64,000 nt of DNA, taken from positions 1,860,001 to 1,924,000 of the forward strand of contig CANXME010001453.1 of the NCBI GenBank assembly GCA_948144175.1, written 5' to 3'. Shown piece by piece: positions 42,366 to 60,721 of this stretch (position 1 is its first letter; every line of letters starts with the position of its first letter). The DNA is from Closterium sp. NIES-65. Taxonomy: Eukaryota > Streptophyta > Zygnematophyceae > Desmidiales > Closteriaceae. Below the pieces are notes generated by a model. The model made no database searches. It was not told the origin of the DNA and saw only the letters and a list, made by a program, of their open reading frames with translations. Both the position numbers and the translations under genes were made by a program.

Positions 42366-44296
42366 ATGGCGACTCCGCGAGTTCTTCGTTTCGACGCTGA
42401 CGGTAGACCCCTTGTCTTTTCCGTCTGGCTTCTTCGCGCTCGCCGTCTGTTAGAGAGTCAGGTCCAGGGGGGCGAGACCCTCTGGTCACACGCTACTGGT
42501 GACCTCCCTGAGCCCCCCGAGCCTACAGCTTTAGGCCCTGCTCCTGACGACGCTGCTACGGCTCGCTTTGCCCGTCAGCGCGCTGACCGGACGGCTTGGA
42601 CGTCGCGTGACGCTGCGGCCTACATCGCACTCAGCAGCCTCCTCCCTGAGTCCGAGGAGGTCCACTTTACTCAGGTTCGCACCGCTGCTGCGTACCTCAC
42701 TGCGATTAAGGCCCGCTACTCTACTCCCGCTACTGTCTCTCTTGGCCGTCTTTTCCTCCCGTTCCTGTTTCCTGATCTTGCCTCGTTTGAGCGCTCTGCT
42801 GACTTGATCGCTCACCTCCGCTCGCTTGACGCTAGTTACCGCGCTGCTTGCACTGAGGCACAGCTTACACTGCTTCCTCCCCCCATGGCGATCACTGTCT
42901 ATTTCATCGCCACTAGCCTCCCTGACCGCCTTGCCTCCGTTCGTGACGCGCTTCTGCTGAAGCACCCTAGTGAGCTGACTATCGAGGTCCTTGAGTCTGC
43001 ACTCAAGGACGTCGAGAGCAACCTTTGTTCGGTAGCTGCCGCCTCTGGTACTGTGTCCCCCCCACTCTTCCACGGGTGCACAGTCCCGCAGTTACCCACC
43101 TTCACTGCCTCTCTTGCCACTGCCGCTACTGACGCGACTGCGGCTGCTGTTACGACTGCGTCGCGGTCCCGCGGCAGGGGGGGCAAGAAAGGTGGTTCTG
43201 GTGGAGGTGGAGGCGGAGGTAGCGGAGGTAGTGGGGGTGCTGTTGCGACTGGGGGTGGTGGGAGTGCAGCGTCTGGAGAGACCCCTCGTGCAGCGGCTGG
43301 TGACTCCACTGCACCTGCTGGTGGCGGCGACCCCCGAGCTCGTCAGTCGCCTCCTGTACTGCCGGCCCCGCTAGGTGGAGCAGCGGCGTGGTACCACGCT
43401 CAGCGTCAGCAGCACCTTCAGCAGCAGCAGCAGCCGCTTTCCTCCCAGCAGCCTCAGCAGCAGCAGCGTCAGCAGCTGGCTCCGGGGTCGGGGCTGCGTC
43501 AGCCCCAGCGCGGTGCGGCTTACCCTCCCTGCCCCTACCAGGTTCAGACAGGTCCTCGTCGGGGCCACCCTTGTGGCTGCTTTCACCCCCCTGGTCAGTG
43601 CTTTGCTCAGCTCACTGACACGGTCCGGTTGACCTACGGGGTTGGCGGTCCTGCTCCTGACTGGCTTCCTCTGGTTCAGCGCTACGGCTCCGCTCTGTGG
43701 GGCATGTCTGCTGAGCAGTTAGTTGATCTGATTAGTGCTCCTCATGCTATGTATGCTGTTGCTGACTCTAGTGTTTCTGACTCTGTTTACTCTGGTGTTG
43801 TTAGCTTAGGTGCTAGTCTTGCTCAGTTGCCTGTTGCTAGTGTAGGTACTTGTGTAGACTCTAGACCAGCGACTACCTCAGGGGACGCTTCGCTGTCGTT
43901 CACACTGGACTCTGGAGCCTCCCACTGCTTCTTCCGGGACAGCACGACACTTACACCACTTCCTGCGCCTGTTTCTGTAGCGTTGGCTGATCCCACTACG
44001 GGACCAGTCACTGCCCGTCACACTACCACTTTACCGTGTCCTGCTGCTCCCTCCGGGTCTCTCACTGGGTTTCACGTCCCCTCGTTCTCCCGGAACTTGG
44101 TGGGCGTGCGACCCCTCGTGAGTCAGCACGTGGGTGTGTGGTTTGAGCCTTCTGGAGAGACTGCGGTGTGTGTTGACGGAGACTCTTACCAGCCTCTTGC
44201 TACCTTTACTGCTGAGCCGGGCTCGGGTCTCTACACTCTTCACACTGGCCCGCGTGCGCCGCAGCAGCAGCCGCAGCAGCAGCAGCAGCCGCAGCC

Positions 44297-44332
<36 letters not shown>

Positions 44333-45593
44333 CCAGCGGCCGCACCAGCAGCCCCCCCTACTGCCACTGCCCCCGGTTCCCCCCCCCGTTCGGGTCCCCG
44401 TGTCTCACCAGGTTGCTTCGTCCCCCCAGGTGTCTGTGTCGTGTCAGGTTCCTACGTCTGTTCCAGTCGCTGCGTCGTGTTCCTGCCGGTCGCTTGCCCA
44501 CCCCACCGTTCTGTGGCACCACCGGATGGGGCACCCGTCCCTTCCTCGTCTGCGCGCTATGTCTAGTCAGCGTCTTGTCCTAGGCCTCCCACGTGTCTTG
44601 CCGTCGCTGCCGCCTTCGCTTGCGCCGCCGTGTCGTCCCTGCGTCGAGGGTAGGCTGCGCGCCACCCCTCACTCCTCCTCCCTTCGTCCGGCCACCGAGC
44701 CTTTTGAGACGCTTCACTTGGACGTCTGGGGCCCCACCCCTCGTCTAGGCCCTGAGCGTGAGCGTCACTTTCTGGTGGTCGTTGACGACTTCTCCCGCTA
44801 CACCACAGTGTTCCCACTGGCGAAGAAGTCTGAGGTGACTTCTACGCTGATCAGGTGGTTGCTCACCACCGAGGACACTCGTGGTCGTCGTGTCAGCTGT
44901 CTCCACTCCGACCGTGGGGGTGAGTTTCGCTCCGGCATTCTCACTGGATTCTGTCGCGAGCAGGGCATTCGTCAGTCCTGGACGCTTCCAGAGTCCCCAC
45001 AGCAGAATGGGGTTGCTGAGCGCCGCATAGGCCTGGTCATGGAGATCGCCCGCACCTCCCTGACTCACGCCTGTGCCCCCCATTTTCTGTGGCCCTACGC
45101 GGTCAGGTACGCCGCGCACCAGCTGAACCTCTGGCCACGTGTCTCTCGACCAGAGGTTTCACCGACCAGTCTTTGGACAGGGTCCCCTGGTGTTGCGTCG
45201 CGGTTTCGTGTCTGGGGGTGCTTGGCTCTTGTCCGCGACACCTCCGCGGACAAGCTCTCGCCTCGTGCCGTCCCCTGTGTCTTCCTTGGTTTCCCTGAGG
45301 ACTCCTCTGACTTCACCTTTTACCACCCTCCCTCTCACCGGTTCTTTGACTCCCGTGACGTCCGTTTCGAGGAGTCCACTCCGTACTACGTCAGGTACCC
45401 CAGTCGAGGTCTCCCGGTTCCTCCTCCCCCCCTCTTCCTGACTGCCGCTCCCCCTCCTGCTCCCCCGGTACAGCCTCCCCCCCCCTGGCCCAGCCCCGTT
45501 AGGTGTGTCCCAGGCTACCCCTCCTCCTTCGGTAGCCCCTCCGGTACAGCCTCCCTCCCCACAGTCCTCCTCGCAGCGTGCCGCTGGTGCTAG
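42366..45593 (+). CDS. Copia G gag-protease-integrase reading frame
   Basis: The start at 42366 gives MATPRVLRFDADG, matching other copia gag starts here; an in-frame ATG at 42330 is less likely. Gag spans about residues 1-480: capsid-like region, Gly-rich stretch (about 275-310), Gln-rich stretch, and a Cys-His motif (PCPYQVQTGPRRGHPCGCFH, then PPGQCF) reading C-X13-C-X3-H-X4-C. Protease motif TLDSGASHCFF lies near residue 515. A Gln tract (CAG repeats, 44255-44340) precedes the HHCC domain (LWHHRMGHPSLPRLR, CRPCVEGRLRA) and the integrase core: D in LHLDVWGP, D in LHSDRGGEF, E in NGVAERRIG. All catalytic residues are present. The last ~35 codons follow the C9 run and are out of frame with the family. 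Confidence 0.93.
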
Positions 45594-48357
45594 CTCTCGA
45601 GAGGTTGGTGCTGCGCCTGTTCCTGTACCGGTTTCTGGTTCTGGGGGTGCTGGAGTTGGAGCTGGTGTTGGAGCTGGAGGTGGAGCTGGAGTAGGCACTG
45701 GAGTTTCTGGTTTTGGGGGTGCTGGAGTTGGAGCTGGAGTTTCTGGTTCTGGAGTTGGAGCTGACCCGGTGGGTGCAGAGGACTCTTGTCGTCCGGGAGC
45801 CGGTGCTGGCCGCGCGGACTCTGGGGGTGCTCCCTCTGGGGGTGAGGGTGCGCCTGCTTCGGGTTCTGGTGCGCCTGGGTCTGGAGCTGGTGTTAGTGCT
45901 GCCTCTGGGGGTGGTGCGCCTGGTTCTTCGGGGGTTGACTCTGGAGCTGCCGCTGCTTCGGACACTACTCCGCCCCCCCACCCCTACCCGACTAGGCACC
46001 AGGCTCGTGTTCGCCGTGCGCGTGACGAGCAGCTGGAGTTGGAGAGAGAGGAGAGGGAGTTACAGCGGCTGGCGGAGCAGCAGCAGCAGCTGGACCCGCA
46101 GGAGCAGCAGTCCCAGCAGCAGCCGCTTCCGCAGCAGCAGCAGCAGCCACTTCCTCCTCCTGTCTCGGGTCTTCGGGCCCTTGGTCTCCCCTCCCCTTCT
46201 CCTCCCTCCTCCGCCTCTCCTCCTGTCTACGGTCCCACGTTTCCTCCGCCTGACTCCTCCCCCGCTGTTTTCTCTAGTTCTCCGCCTTTGTCCTCTCCTC
46301 CTCCGTCTCGTTCTTGGGCTACTCGTCGCTCCCCTCGTGCTCGTCCCTCGTCTCCTGTTCCCTTCACTGACCTTCGTACTGCCTTACTTTGTTCCAGTCC
46401 ACCTCGTCCGTCTCAGTCTGTGCTTCCGTCTCCTCCTGAGTCGGCCCTCACCGTGTCGGTCCCTGCTCCTGTCACTGACTACTACCGCACGTACCGTCCT
46501 GTTCTCTCTCGTGTTCTCGCCTCTCTTGTTACTCACCCTCGTGCCTCTGTGTCCTCTGTGTCTGCTCTTACTGCCGCGGTTACTGACTTTGCCGCTACCC
46601 GCCGCCTTGACTACGCCACCACGCTTGTGGCTGCTCCTCCTACCTGTCCTCTGGCCGTCGGGGGTGTGTCTGCCCTTGGCTGTGACGCCCTAGAGGACAG
46701 GCAGTTTGAGCTAGAGTTCCTGGCGGCCGCTTCCCCTCATCTTTGTGCCATGCTCCTCGCCCCTGAGGGTGACCCCGACGCCCTTGACATTCCGACTCCT
46801 CGCACTTACGCCGAGGCAGTGTCAGGGCCTTGGGCCTCTCAGTGGAGAGCTGCCATGGACGCAGAGATGGCCTCCTACAGATCCACAGGCACCTACGTCG
46901 ATGAGGCTCCCCCCCCTAGGGCGAACGTAGTCGACGGCATGTGGATCTACAGGGTGAAGCGGCCACCGGGATCTCCCCCGGTCTTCAAGGCGCGCTACGT
47001 GGCTAGAGGTTTCAGTCAGCGCGAGGGAGTTGACTTCTTTCAGACCTTCGCACCTACCCCGAAGATGACCACTCTTCGGGTGTTACTACACGTAGCAGCA
47101 CAGAGAGACTACGAGTTACACTCTCTCGACTTCTCCACTGCTTTCCTTCAGGGCAGCCTACACGAGGAGGTCTGGTTGCGTCGTCCCTCGGCCTTCACTG
47201 GCACTTTCCCTCCTGGGACCCAGTGGAGGCTGAGGCGACCTGTTTACGGTCTTCGCCAGGCCCCTCGCGAGTGGCACGACACTCTTCGTTCTACCTTCTC
47301 TGACCTTGGGTTCCAGCCGTCTTCTGCCGACCCGTCGCTGTTCGTTCGTCGTGGCTCCACACCGTTCTTTGTTCTGGTCTACGTCGACGACCTCGTTTTC
47401 GCCACTCCTGACAGGGTTGCTTTGGCAGACGTGAAGTCCGAACTGCAGAAGAGACACACGTGCACTGATCTTGGTGAGCTGCGCCACTACCTTGGCCTGC
47501 AGATCACCAGGGACAGAGCCGCTCGCACCATTACACTCTCACAGTCACACATGGTGCAGCAGGTCCTTCAGCGGTTCGGGCTTCAGCACTCCACCGTACA
47601 GCGCACACCTCTCGCTGTTGACCACAGACTCACTGGTCCCTTTCCTGACGAGCCGTTTGAGCCTAGTGGTCCCTACGCAGAGTTTGTGGGTTGCCTCATG
47701 TACCTGATGACTTGTACTCGCCCGGACCTCGCCTTCCCTCTCAGCATCCTTGCGCGCTTTGTTGCGCCAGGGAGACACCGTCCTGTTCACTGGACGGCAG
47801 CTGTGAGGGTGGCGAAGTACCTAGCGACTACATCAGGCGTGGGGCTAGTTCTTGGAGGGCAGCAGTCTGTCGTACTCACTGGTCACTGTGACTCCTCTTA
47901 CGCTGACGACGCTGAGACTCACAGGTCTACTCAGGGGTACTGTTTCAGTCTGGGTTCTGGAGCTGTTTCCTGGCGTTCCACGCGCTCCTCTTCTGTCTCG
48001 ACCTCTACAGCTGAGGCTGAGATTTACGCTGGTGCCATGGCGGCACAGGAGTTGCGGTGGTTGACCTTCTTGCTCGCCGACCTTGGTGAGCGGCCGAGCT
48101 CTGCACCGACCTTGTTTACTGACAACAAGGCGTCGATCCTCCTCTGTCGTGAGCCGCGACTGGAGAGCAGAGTGAAGCACATTCACGTCAGGTACTTTCT
48201 TCTGCGAGAGTTGCAGAGACGTGGACAGGCTCGCTTCGAGTTCGTGGAGTCCGAGGCCAACACTGCAGACATCTTCACCAAGGCGCTTCCGCCTTGTGAC
48301 CACCAGAGGTGTTGTGTGCAGTTAGGCCTTGTTGACACAGGTTCTAGTCATGTGTAG
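45476..48357 (+). CDS. Copia G reverse transcriptase-RNase H reading frame
   Basis: This frame continues the polyprotein if one base of the C9 run (45477-45485) is skipped. It has no ATG of its own near the start (GTG at 45505), so it is a continuation. First comes a low-complexity linker with Gly/Ala/Val repeats (GAGVGAG type, about 45640-45950), a Glu/Gln-rich coiled segment (ELEREERELQRLAEQQQQ) and a Pro/Ser-rich part. RT follows (AEAVSGPWASQWRAAMDAEM, FKARYVARGFSQREG, SLDFSTAFLQGS, YVDDLVFAT near 47381). RNase H is complete (LTGHCDSSYADD, AEAEIYAGAMAAQEL, FTDNKASILL, NTADIFTKA). TAG stop at 48355. All catalytic residues are retained. Confidence 0.93.
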
Positions 48358-48560
48358 ACTTGAGTTTATTGCCTGCTTCGTCTGTACACTTGCTATACAT
48401 ACTTGTGATCTCTTGGACTGGCCTTGTGGCCACTGTTGCTTGTGCTCAGAGTGTGTGGTGACGTTGTGATCCACCCTGAGCTTTGTTTTCTTTTGGACTG
48501 GTCTTGTGACCGTACTCTTTTTGATTTTGCTAGACACCCCTCACTTAGGCTATGGGGGTG

Positions 48561-48670
48561 TGTCAAATGTTGTAGCCTGTAGTGAGGTTTGTCTTAGGGG
48601 GTACAGAAGTTAGGGTTTGTCATATGTACCCCAACCAACATCAATGGAAACACCATTCCTCATTTTGACA
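48561..48670 (+). repeat. 3' LTR of copia G
   Basis: 110 bp, one mismatch to the 5' LTR, preceded by TATGGGGGTG and followed by TSD AATAG. Confidence 0.93.
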
Positions 48671-50190
48671 AATAGTGCCTATCCTTGTCCATATCACTGC
48701 TGCCTTCACCCATAACATGTGCATCTCTCGCTTTGCCCTCTATCTTCACTTTCAGACCCGGTGTGCCCTCTCCCAGCCTTGTCCCATGCTCCCATCCTAC
48801 TCCCTTCAATGCCCATCTTACGCCCTCATGCTTCAATTCCCCAGTCTAGTCATTCTAAACCCTCCCCCTCAGTCAATCATAGAGCATTATTTTCCCCTCT
48901 CATTCCAACCTTGTTCTCTCAGCTCCTGGACGTGCTTTTGGGGAAGGATACTGGTGTGGAGTTGGTGCCATACGAGTAGAGGGCCATGGTGGTGTCTCCG
49001 CGCCTGACCCCAAAGGAGGCCTTGGCGCCCTTTGATGTCAGCCGAGTCGTGGACCCCTCCGAGCACAACCTCAACCACCAATAGGTGCGAGTGCCATCAG
49101 TCATGCGAATCAACGGTACATGCGACAGCGTAAGTCAAGTGCAAACCATTGATTTATCATTTACCATGAGGTATCTTTCGTAAACCCTTCGTTCGTCTTT
49201 GTCGACTTAGCATGCTTTGTGATACTACCCAATTATCCCCTTCGTTACAAAATACAGGCTGCTCCTACTCCATCCGGTTCCATGTCTTCTTGGTTCTAAC
49301 CTTTGATGCATACTACAACCACTGATTTATCTTTTTGTGCTCGTTTCACTATCATGGCACTAATGTTGCCCATGCCTCACACCCCTCCCCACACATGCGT
49401 TCAACCAGCCGCATGGACTATATGTCAACAGCTTTCAAGGTCAGGATTGGCCCCTTATTGCTCCCAACGTGGTGCTCTCATTACCATTCGTCTCTTTCTT
49501 TGCTCTACTTCTCCATGTTTTGCTCCACTGAACTGCAGATCCATTTGGTGTCCGGAACATTTTTTGTGTTTGTTGGAAATTTTCACTGCATACAAGACAT
49601 TACCACCACACGATTGAGTACATGTAGCCTACAGATACTACTCCTCCTACCTGCATGATTTTGGCAGCAACAGGTTGCACCTTCTAAAGCAAGTACGGTA
49701 GTTTGATGTTTTTGCTCATGACTCAGCATAATTAGCACGCGTGTGTGTCAAGTGGCTCAAGTCACAGCAGGCGTATACATGTATAAAGGATTTTACATTG
49801 AATTTTGGAATCCACATTTATGCGAATGAGCACTTGTCCACCAAACATGTTTGCCTCAATGGTACTGGTTTCAAGAATGGCACAACATAAGCTCTCCTGC
49901 AGTGAGAGTCAACAGTGGTAAAATTGAGTGCCATCATATGGTGTACGAGCCAACAGGTGGTGTTGGAGGTGGACAACCCCCGGTCTCCATCCACATCAGT
50001 GCATTGTCCTCTGTTGAGAGAGGAGGTGTGGTGGCGATGAGCTTGCTGATAGTTGCCACACATGGGGAGATGGTGAGGGAAAGGGAGGCAGAGGGTGGGG
50101 GGAAATAGGAGGGAGGGTGAGGAAGGGCAAGGAAGGCAATGGTGGTAGTTGGGGATAGGTATACGGGGAAGGGGGTGAGGAAGACGAGGG
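48671..50190 (+). other. Non-coding interval with one exon-like remnant
   Basis: Mostly without recognisable genes. At about 48922-49084, after a C/T-rich tract and AG, one frame reads LLDVLLGKDTGVELVPYE and then, past a TAG, VVSPRLTPKEALAPFD and VVDPSEHNLNHQ, ending at a second TAG. It could be a decayed exon of the interrupted transposon or of a host gene. The family is not recognised. Confidence 0.35.
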
Positions 50191-50249
50191 TCAGGGAGAA
50201 AGGCGATAAGGAGAAGGGAAACAGAGAGAAGGGGGACAGAGAGAATATG

Positions 50250-51545
50250 AACTGAGAGGACGGGGGGATGAAAGGACAGGGGCATGTGAGGACAAGAGGA
50301 CGAGAGGACAGGGGGACGAGAGGTCAGGGGGACGGGGGGGTGAGAGGACGGGGGGATGAGAGACAGGCGGATGAGAGGACAGGGGACGGGGGTATGAGAG
50401 GATGGGGGGACGAGAGGACAGGGAACAGGGGGATGAGAGGACGGGTGGGTGAGAATGAGAGGACAGGGGGATGAGGGGACAGGGGGGTGAGAGGACGGGG
50501 GGACGAGAGGACAGAGGGGTGAGAGGACGGGGGGATGAGAGGACAGAAGGATGAGAGGACGGGGGAACGAGAGGACAGGGGGATGAGAGGACGGAGGGAT
50601 GAGAGGAGGGTGGACAGGGGGATGAGAGGACCGGGGGATGAGAGGACAGGGGGACGAGAGGACAGGGGGATGAGAGGACGAAGGGACGAGAGGACAGGGG
50701 ACGGGGGGATGAGAGGATGGGGGGACGAGAGGACAGGGAACAGGGGGATGAGAGGACGGGTGGGTGAGAATGAGAGGACAGGGGGATGAGGGGACAGGGG
50801 GGTGAGAGGACGGGGGGACGAGAGGACAGAGGGGTGAGAGGACGGGGGGATGAGAAGACAGAAGGATGAGAGGACGGGGGAACAAGAGGACAGGGGGATG
50901 AGAGGACGGAGGGATGAGAGGAGGGTGGACAGGGGGATGAGAGGACCGGGGGATGAGAGGACAGGGGGACGAGAGGACAGGGGACGGGGGGATGAGAGGA
51001 TGGGGGGACGAGAGGACAGGGAACAGGGGGATGAGAGGACGGGTGGGTGAGAATGAGAGGACAGGGGGATGAGGGGGCAGGGGGGTGAGAGGACGGGGGG
51101 ACGAGAGGACAGAGGGGTGAGAGGACGGGGGGATGAGAAGACAGAAGGATGAGAGGACGGGGGAACAAGAGGACAGGGGGATGAGAGGACGGAGGGATGA
51201 GAGGAGGGTGGACAGGGGGATGAGAGGACCGGGGGATGAGAGGACAGGGGGACGAGAGGACAGGGGGATGAGAGGACGGAGGGACGAGAGGACAGAGGGA
51301 TGAGAGGACGGGGGGATGAGAGGACAGGGTAATGAGAGGACAGGGGGACGAGAGGACAGAGGGATGAGAGGACGGGGGGATGATAGGACAGACGGACGAG
51401 AGGACAGGGGACGGGGGGATGAGAGGATGGGGGGACGAGAGGACAGGGAACAGGGGGATGAGAGGACGGGGGGATGAGAGGACAGAGGGATGAGAGGACA
51501 GGGGACAGGGGGATGAGAGGTCGGGGTAATGAGAGGACGGGGGGG
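50250..51545 (+). repeat. Minisatellite 1 with higher-order structure
   Basis: Tandem variants of GAGAGGACAGGGGGATGA (about 14-18 bp) over 1.3 kb. A longer pattern recurs: the variant GAGGATGGGGGGACGAGAGG appears at about 50396, 50712, 50996 and 51422, so blocks of roughly 280-430 bp have themselves been duplicated. Long minus-strand Pro/Ser open frames across this array follow from the repeat and are not genes. Confidence 0.9.
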
Positions 51546-51599
51546 TTTTTCGCGGGAGGGGAGGAAGGCCGGCGAGAGGGGGGATTCCCGGGCGACACG

Positions 51600-52080
51600 G
51601 AGGGCGATGGCAGGGGAAGCGTGGGCGACGGTGGGGGGAAGCGTGGGCGACGGTGGGGGGAAGCGTGGGCGACAGTGGGGGGAAACGTGGGCGACGGTAG
51701 GGGGAAACGTGGGCGACGGTGGGGGGAAACGTGGGCGACGGTGGGGGGAAACGTGGGCGATGGTGGGGGGAAACGTGGGCGACGGTGGGGGGAAGCGTGG
51801 GCGACGGTGGGGGGAAGCGTGGGCGACGGTGGGGAGAAGCGTTGGCGACGGTGGGGAAAAGAGTTGGCGACGGTGGGGAATAGAGTTGGCGACGGTGGGG
51901 AAAAGCGTTGGCGACGGTGGGGAAAAGCGTTGGCGACGGTGGGGGGAAGCGTGGTTGACGGGGAGGAAGCGTGAGCCACGGTGGGAGGAAGCGTGGGGGA
52001 CGGTAAGAGGAAGCGTGGGCGACTGTAAGAGGAAGCGTCGGTGACGGTGGGCTGAAGCGGGGGTGACGGTCCGGTGAAGC
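51600..52080 (+). repeat. Minisatellite 2 (22-bp class)
   Basis: Around 20 tandem copies of a unit like GTGGGCGACGGTGGGGGGAA, becoming degenerate to the right of 51960. It directly follows minisatellite 1 with a different unit. Confidence 0.9.
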
Positions 52081-53506
52081 GTGGGCGATGAGCGTGTGTG
52101 AATGTGGGGGGAGGCGTGCGCGATGGTCAGCGGAATTGTGGGTGCACCCAGGGAGCAGGAGGCAGCGACGGTAAAGGGGAAGCGTGAGCGAAGGTGAGGG
52201 AAAGGGTGGGGAGAAGCGTGGGCGTGTGCGTAGGGTACGCAGAAGGCGAATGTGATGTTTGAGGAAGGGCGATGCCAGGGCGACTGAGTGAGGCAACGTG
52301 ATACACCGTGGCGTTGCTGTCATACCGAGGCGCTACGACTGGAAAATAAGTCGGGGTGTCTACATTGGCCGAGAGATTGACGGCGGAGGCGGAAGGCTTG
52401 GGATACTTTCGCGACGCGCGAGCGTGTGCTTCTTTCTAAGCCTGAGACTACTACTCGCTGCAACGACACTTGGAGAGAACGTGGCGGTTGCGTTAGAGGA
52501 AACATAATGGCGGCGGCTCGGTTGCAACTAAAGTCGCCAAAGGTCCCTGATTCGTGTCTTTGAACAGAGCACTTAGACTGAAGATTGCCCGTATGTGACG
52601 GGAGAACGACTACTAGCGTGCCTCATAATATGCGTGTCCAAGCGTTCCCAATGGTTTTCAAGTTTACTCAAGGTGAATAGTGCTTTCCTCTGAGGCGTTT
52701 TTCCTGCTTGTTGTTCCAGTTAATCGCTGGCCAATCACGGATCACCTCTGCTGCTTGAAACCAACGGTTTGTTCTGAACCAGCTGGTAACATGGTTATTC
52801 ACGAAATCAACTTCAAGAAACTTGAATTTGAAAAATACCATGTAAAACTCGGGCTTTAAGGGCTACCGATCAGGGCCAAGGCTTCTTGGGATTGCCTTCC
52901 CGCCTGCCTGGCACCAAGCAATCATCTGTGGAAGTTGGTGTGGGTGTGCACTGTGACTCATTCGGGATCGAGCTCATCAGCAGGAAAGACTCGAGTCGGG
53001 AATCCTAAGCGAGGGGTCCTTCAGGATTCTCAAGATTGCCTCCAGCTTGCATCCAACATCAAGAAAGATCCCCTAGTCGCATTGCCAGCGACGTTATGAT
53101 ACGAGTGTTGGGTTGAAGACAGAGGTTTCAATTCTTCAGTCGCGAGTATGCAGGCTCTTCTTCCTTTACCATTTTTACTGCCGAAATTATCCGCATTTTC
53201 GTTGCGAGCCCAGTTAATTCCTGATTCGTGTGAACGCGTTAGCTTCGAATCGAGCCTATGGCGCAGCGGCGTTTTCTTAGTCGAAAGTAGCCTTCGGTTG
53301 TGTACATCGCATGCGACTGGAGACGCACATGCATGGCTGCCGGCTGCGAAGTTCCGCACGTCTTCCTCCTGGAAAATAAACACGACGATGCGACGCTGCC
53401 AGTCTCGCATGCCAGGCATGTCAAATTAGGAAGATTAGAAAGCGTAGGCCGCGTCAACTCGACTGGCGTGTCAGGAGAATTCGTAGGAAACAAGCCGGAC
53501 GAAATA
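52081..53506 (+). other. Intergenic region upstream of the large host gene
   Basis: Tail of the minisatellite to about 52260, then unique sequence. No conserved gene, transposon end or clear core promoter was recognised. The in-frame open region upstream of 53507 reaches back to 53300, so the true start of the next gene could be earlier. Confidence 0.4.
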
Positions 53507-60119
<6,613 letters not shown>

Positions 60120-60721
60120 TATCTTGCTATTCCATTAGTTATTGAATATGGTACGTTCTCTATGCTTATTACCGTATTATTGAAATGGAGTTATAGGTAT
60201 GGAGTTAATCTAGCTCCAGCCTCTTACAAAAGATCCACAAATTATGGCGTGGGGCGTTTCCCATTGTAAGTGCAGTGCATGGTTTTATAAATGAAGTGAT
60301 TATTCGTGTTTGTAGCTCTAAAGATTGTGGGGAGTGCCGGGACCGCACTAAAGCAATCCTCAACGATACCAGCGCGCCACGTGGACCACACCTTGTCTTT
60401 CTCGAAGGTGTGAATTGGTTCAGCTCCGCGCCTTCATCCGCTCCGCGCAATTGACACTTCACCCGCACTTTCCCCGCGCGTCTTTCTATATCACCTTCCC
60501 CCCTTGCGCGCACCCCCCTCGCAGGACCCCTCCGCCTCACTTCATTACCTCCTACCTTAGTTACCTCAGATTATCCCGAAGATAGTCCTGTCGAGTAGTT
60601 AGTACGGCAGTGGGTGACTCGTATTCCCATCGGGCATCGGGCATTATTATCGCTTGACTTCTCTTTTTCTTGTCGCCTTTCCGCGCGATCCCGTCCCTCG
60701 GTGGCGGTGTAACGTCGGAGC
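60120..60721 (+). other. Intergenic region
   Basis: Contains the 3' flank of the large gene and the upstream region of the next reading frame. No gene, repeat or clear promoter motif was recognised. Confidence 0.4.

Larger units (their letters stand above)
41401..48670 (+). mobile_element. Copia G: nearly intact copia element, TSD AATAG
   Basis: 7,270 bp. LTRs at 41401-41510 and 48561-48670 (110 bp each) differ at one position (41410 C, 48570 T). Duplications AATAG at 41396-41400 and 48671-48675 are perfect. The PBS begins TGGTATCAGC at 41511, and the polypurine tract GCTATGGGGGTG ends at 48560. The coding region is open throughout except for one +1 frame change in a C9 run at 45477-45485. 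This is the youngest and most complete element here, and the best candidate for an active or recently active autonomous parent. Confidence 0.95.

Noticed and set aside
50191..52323. Very long minus-strand open frames (up to 710 codons) rich in Pro, Ser and Leu
   Set aside because: They coincide exactly with G-rich minisatellites and exist in several frames. There is no conserved domain and no start context, so they are repeat artefacts.
52298..52507. Short frame with hydrophobic stretch (FFLSLRLLLAATTL)
   Set aside because: About 70 codons, no conserved neighbour, no splice or promoter support; probably random.
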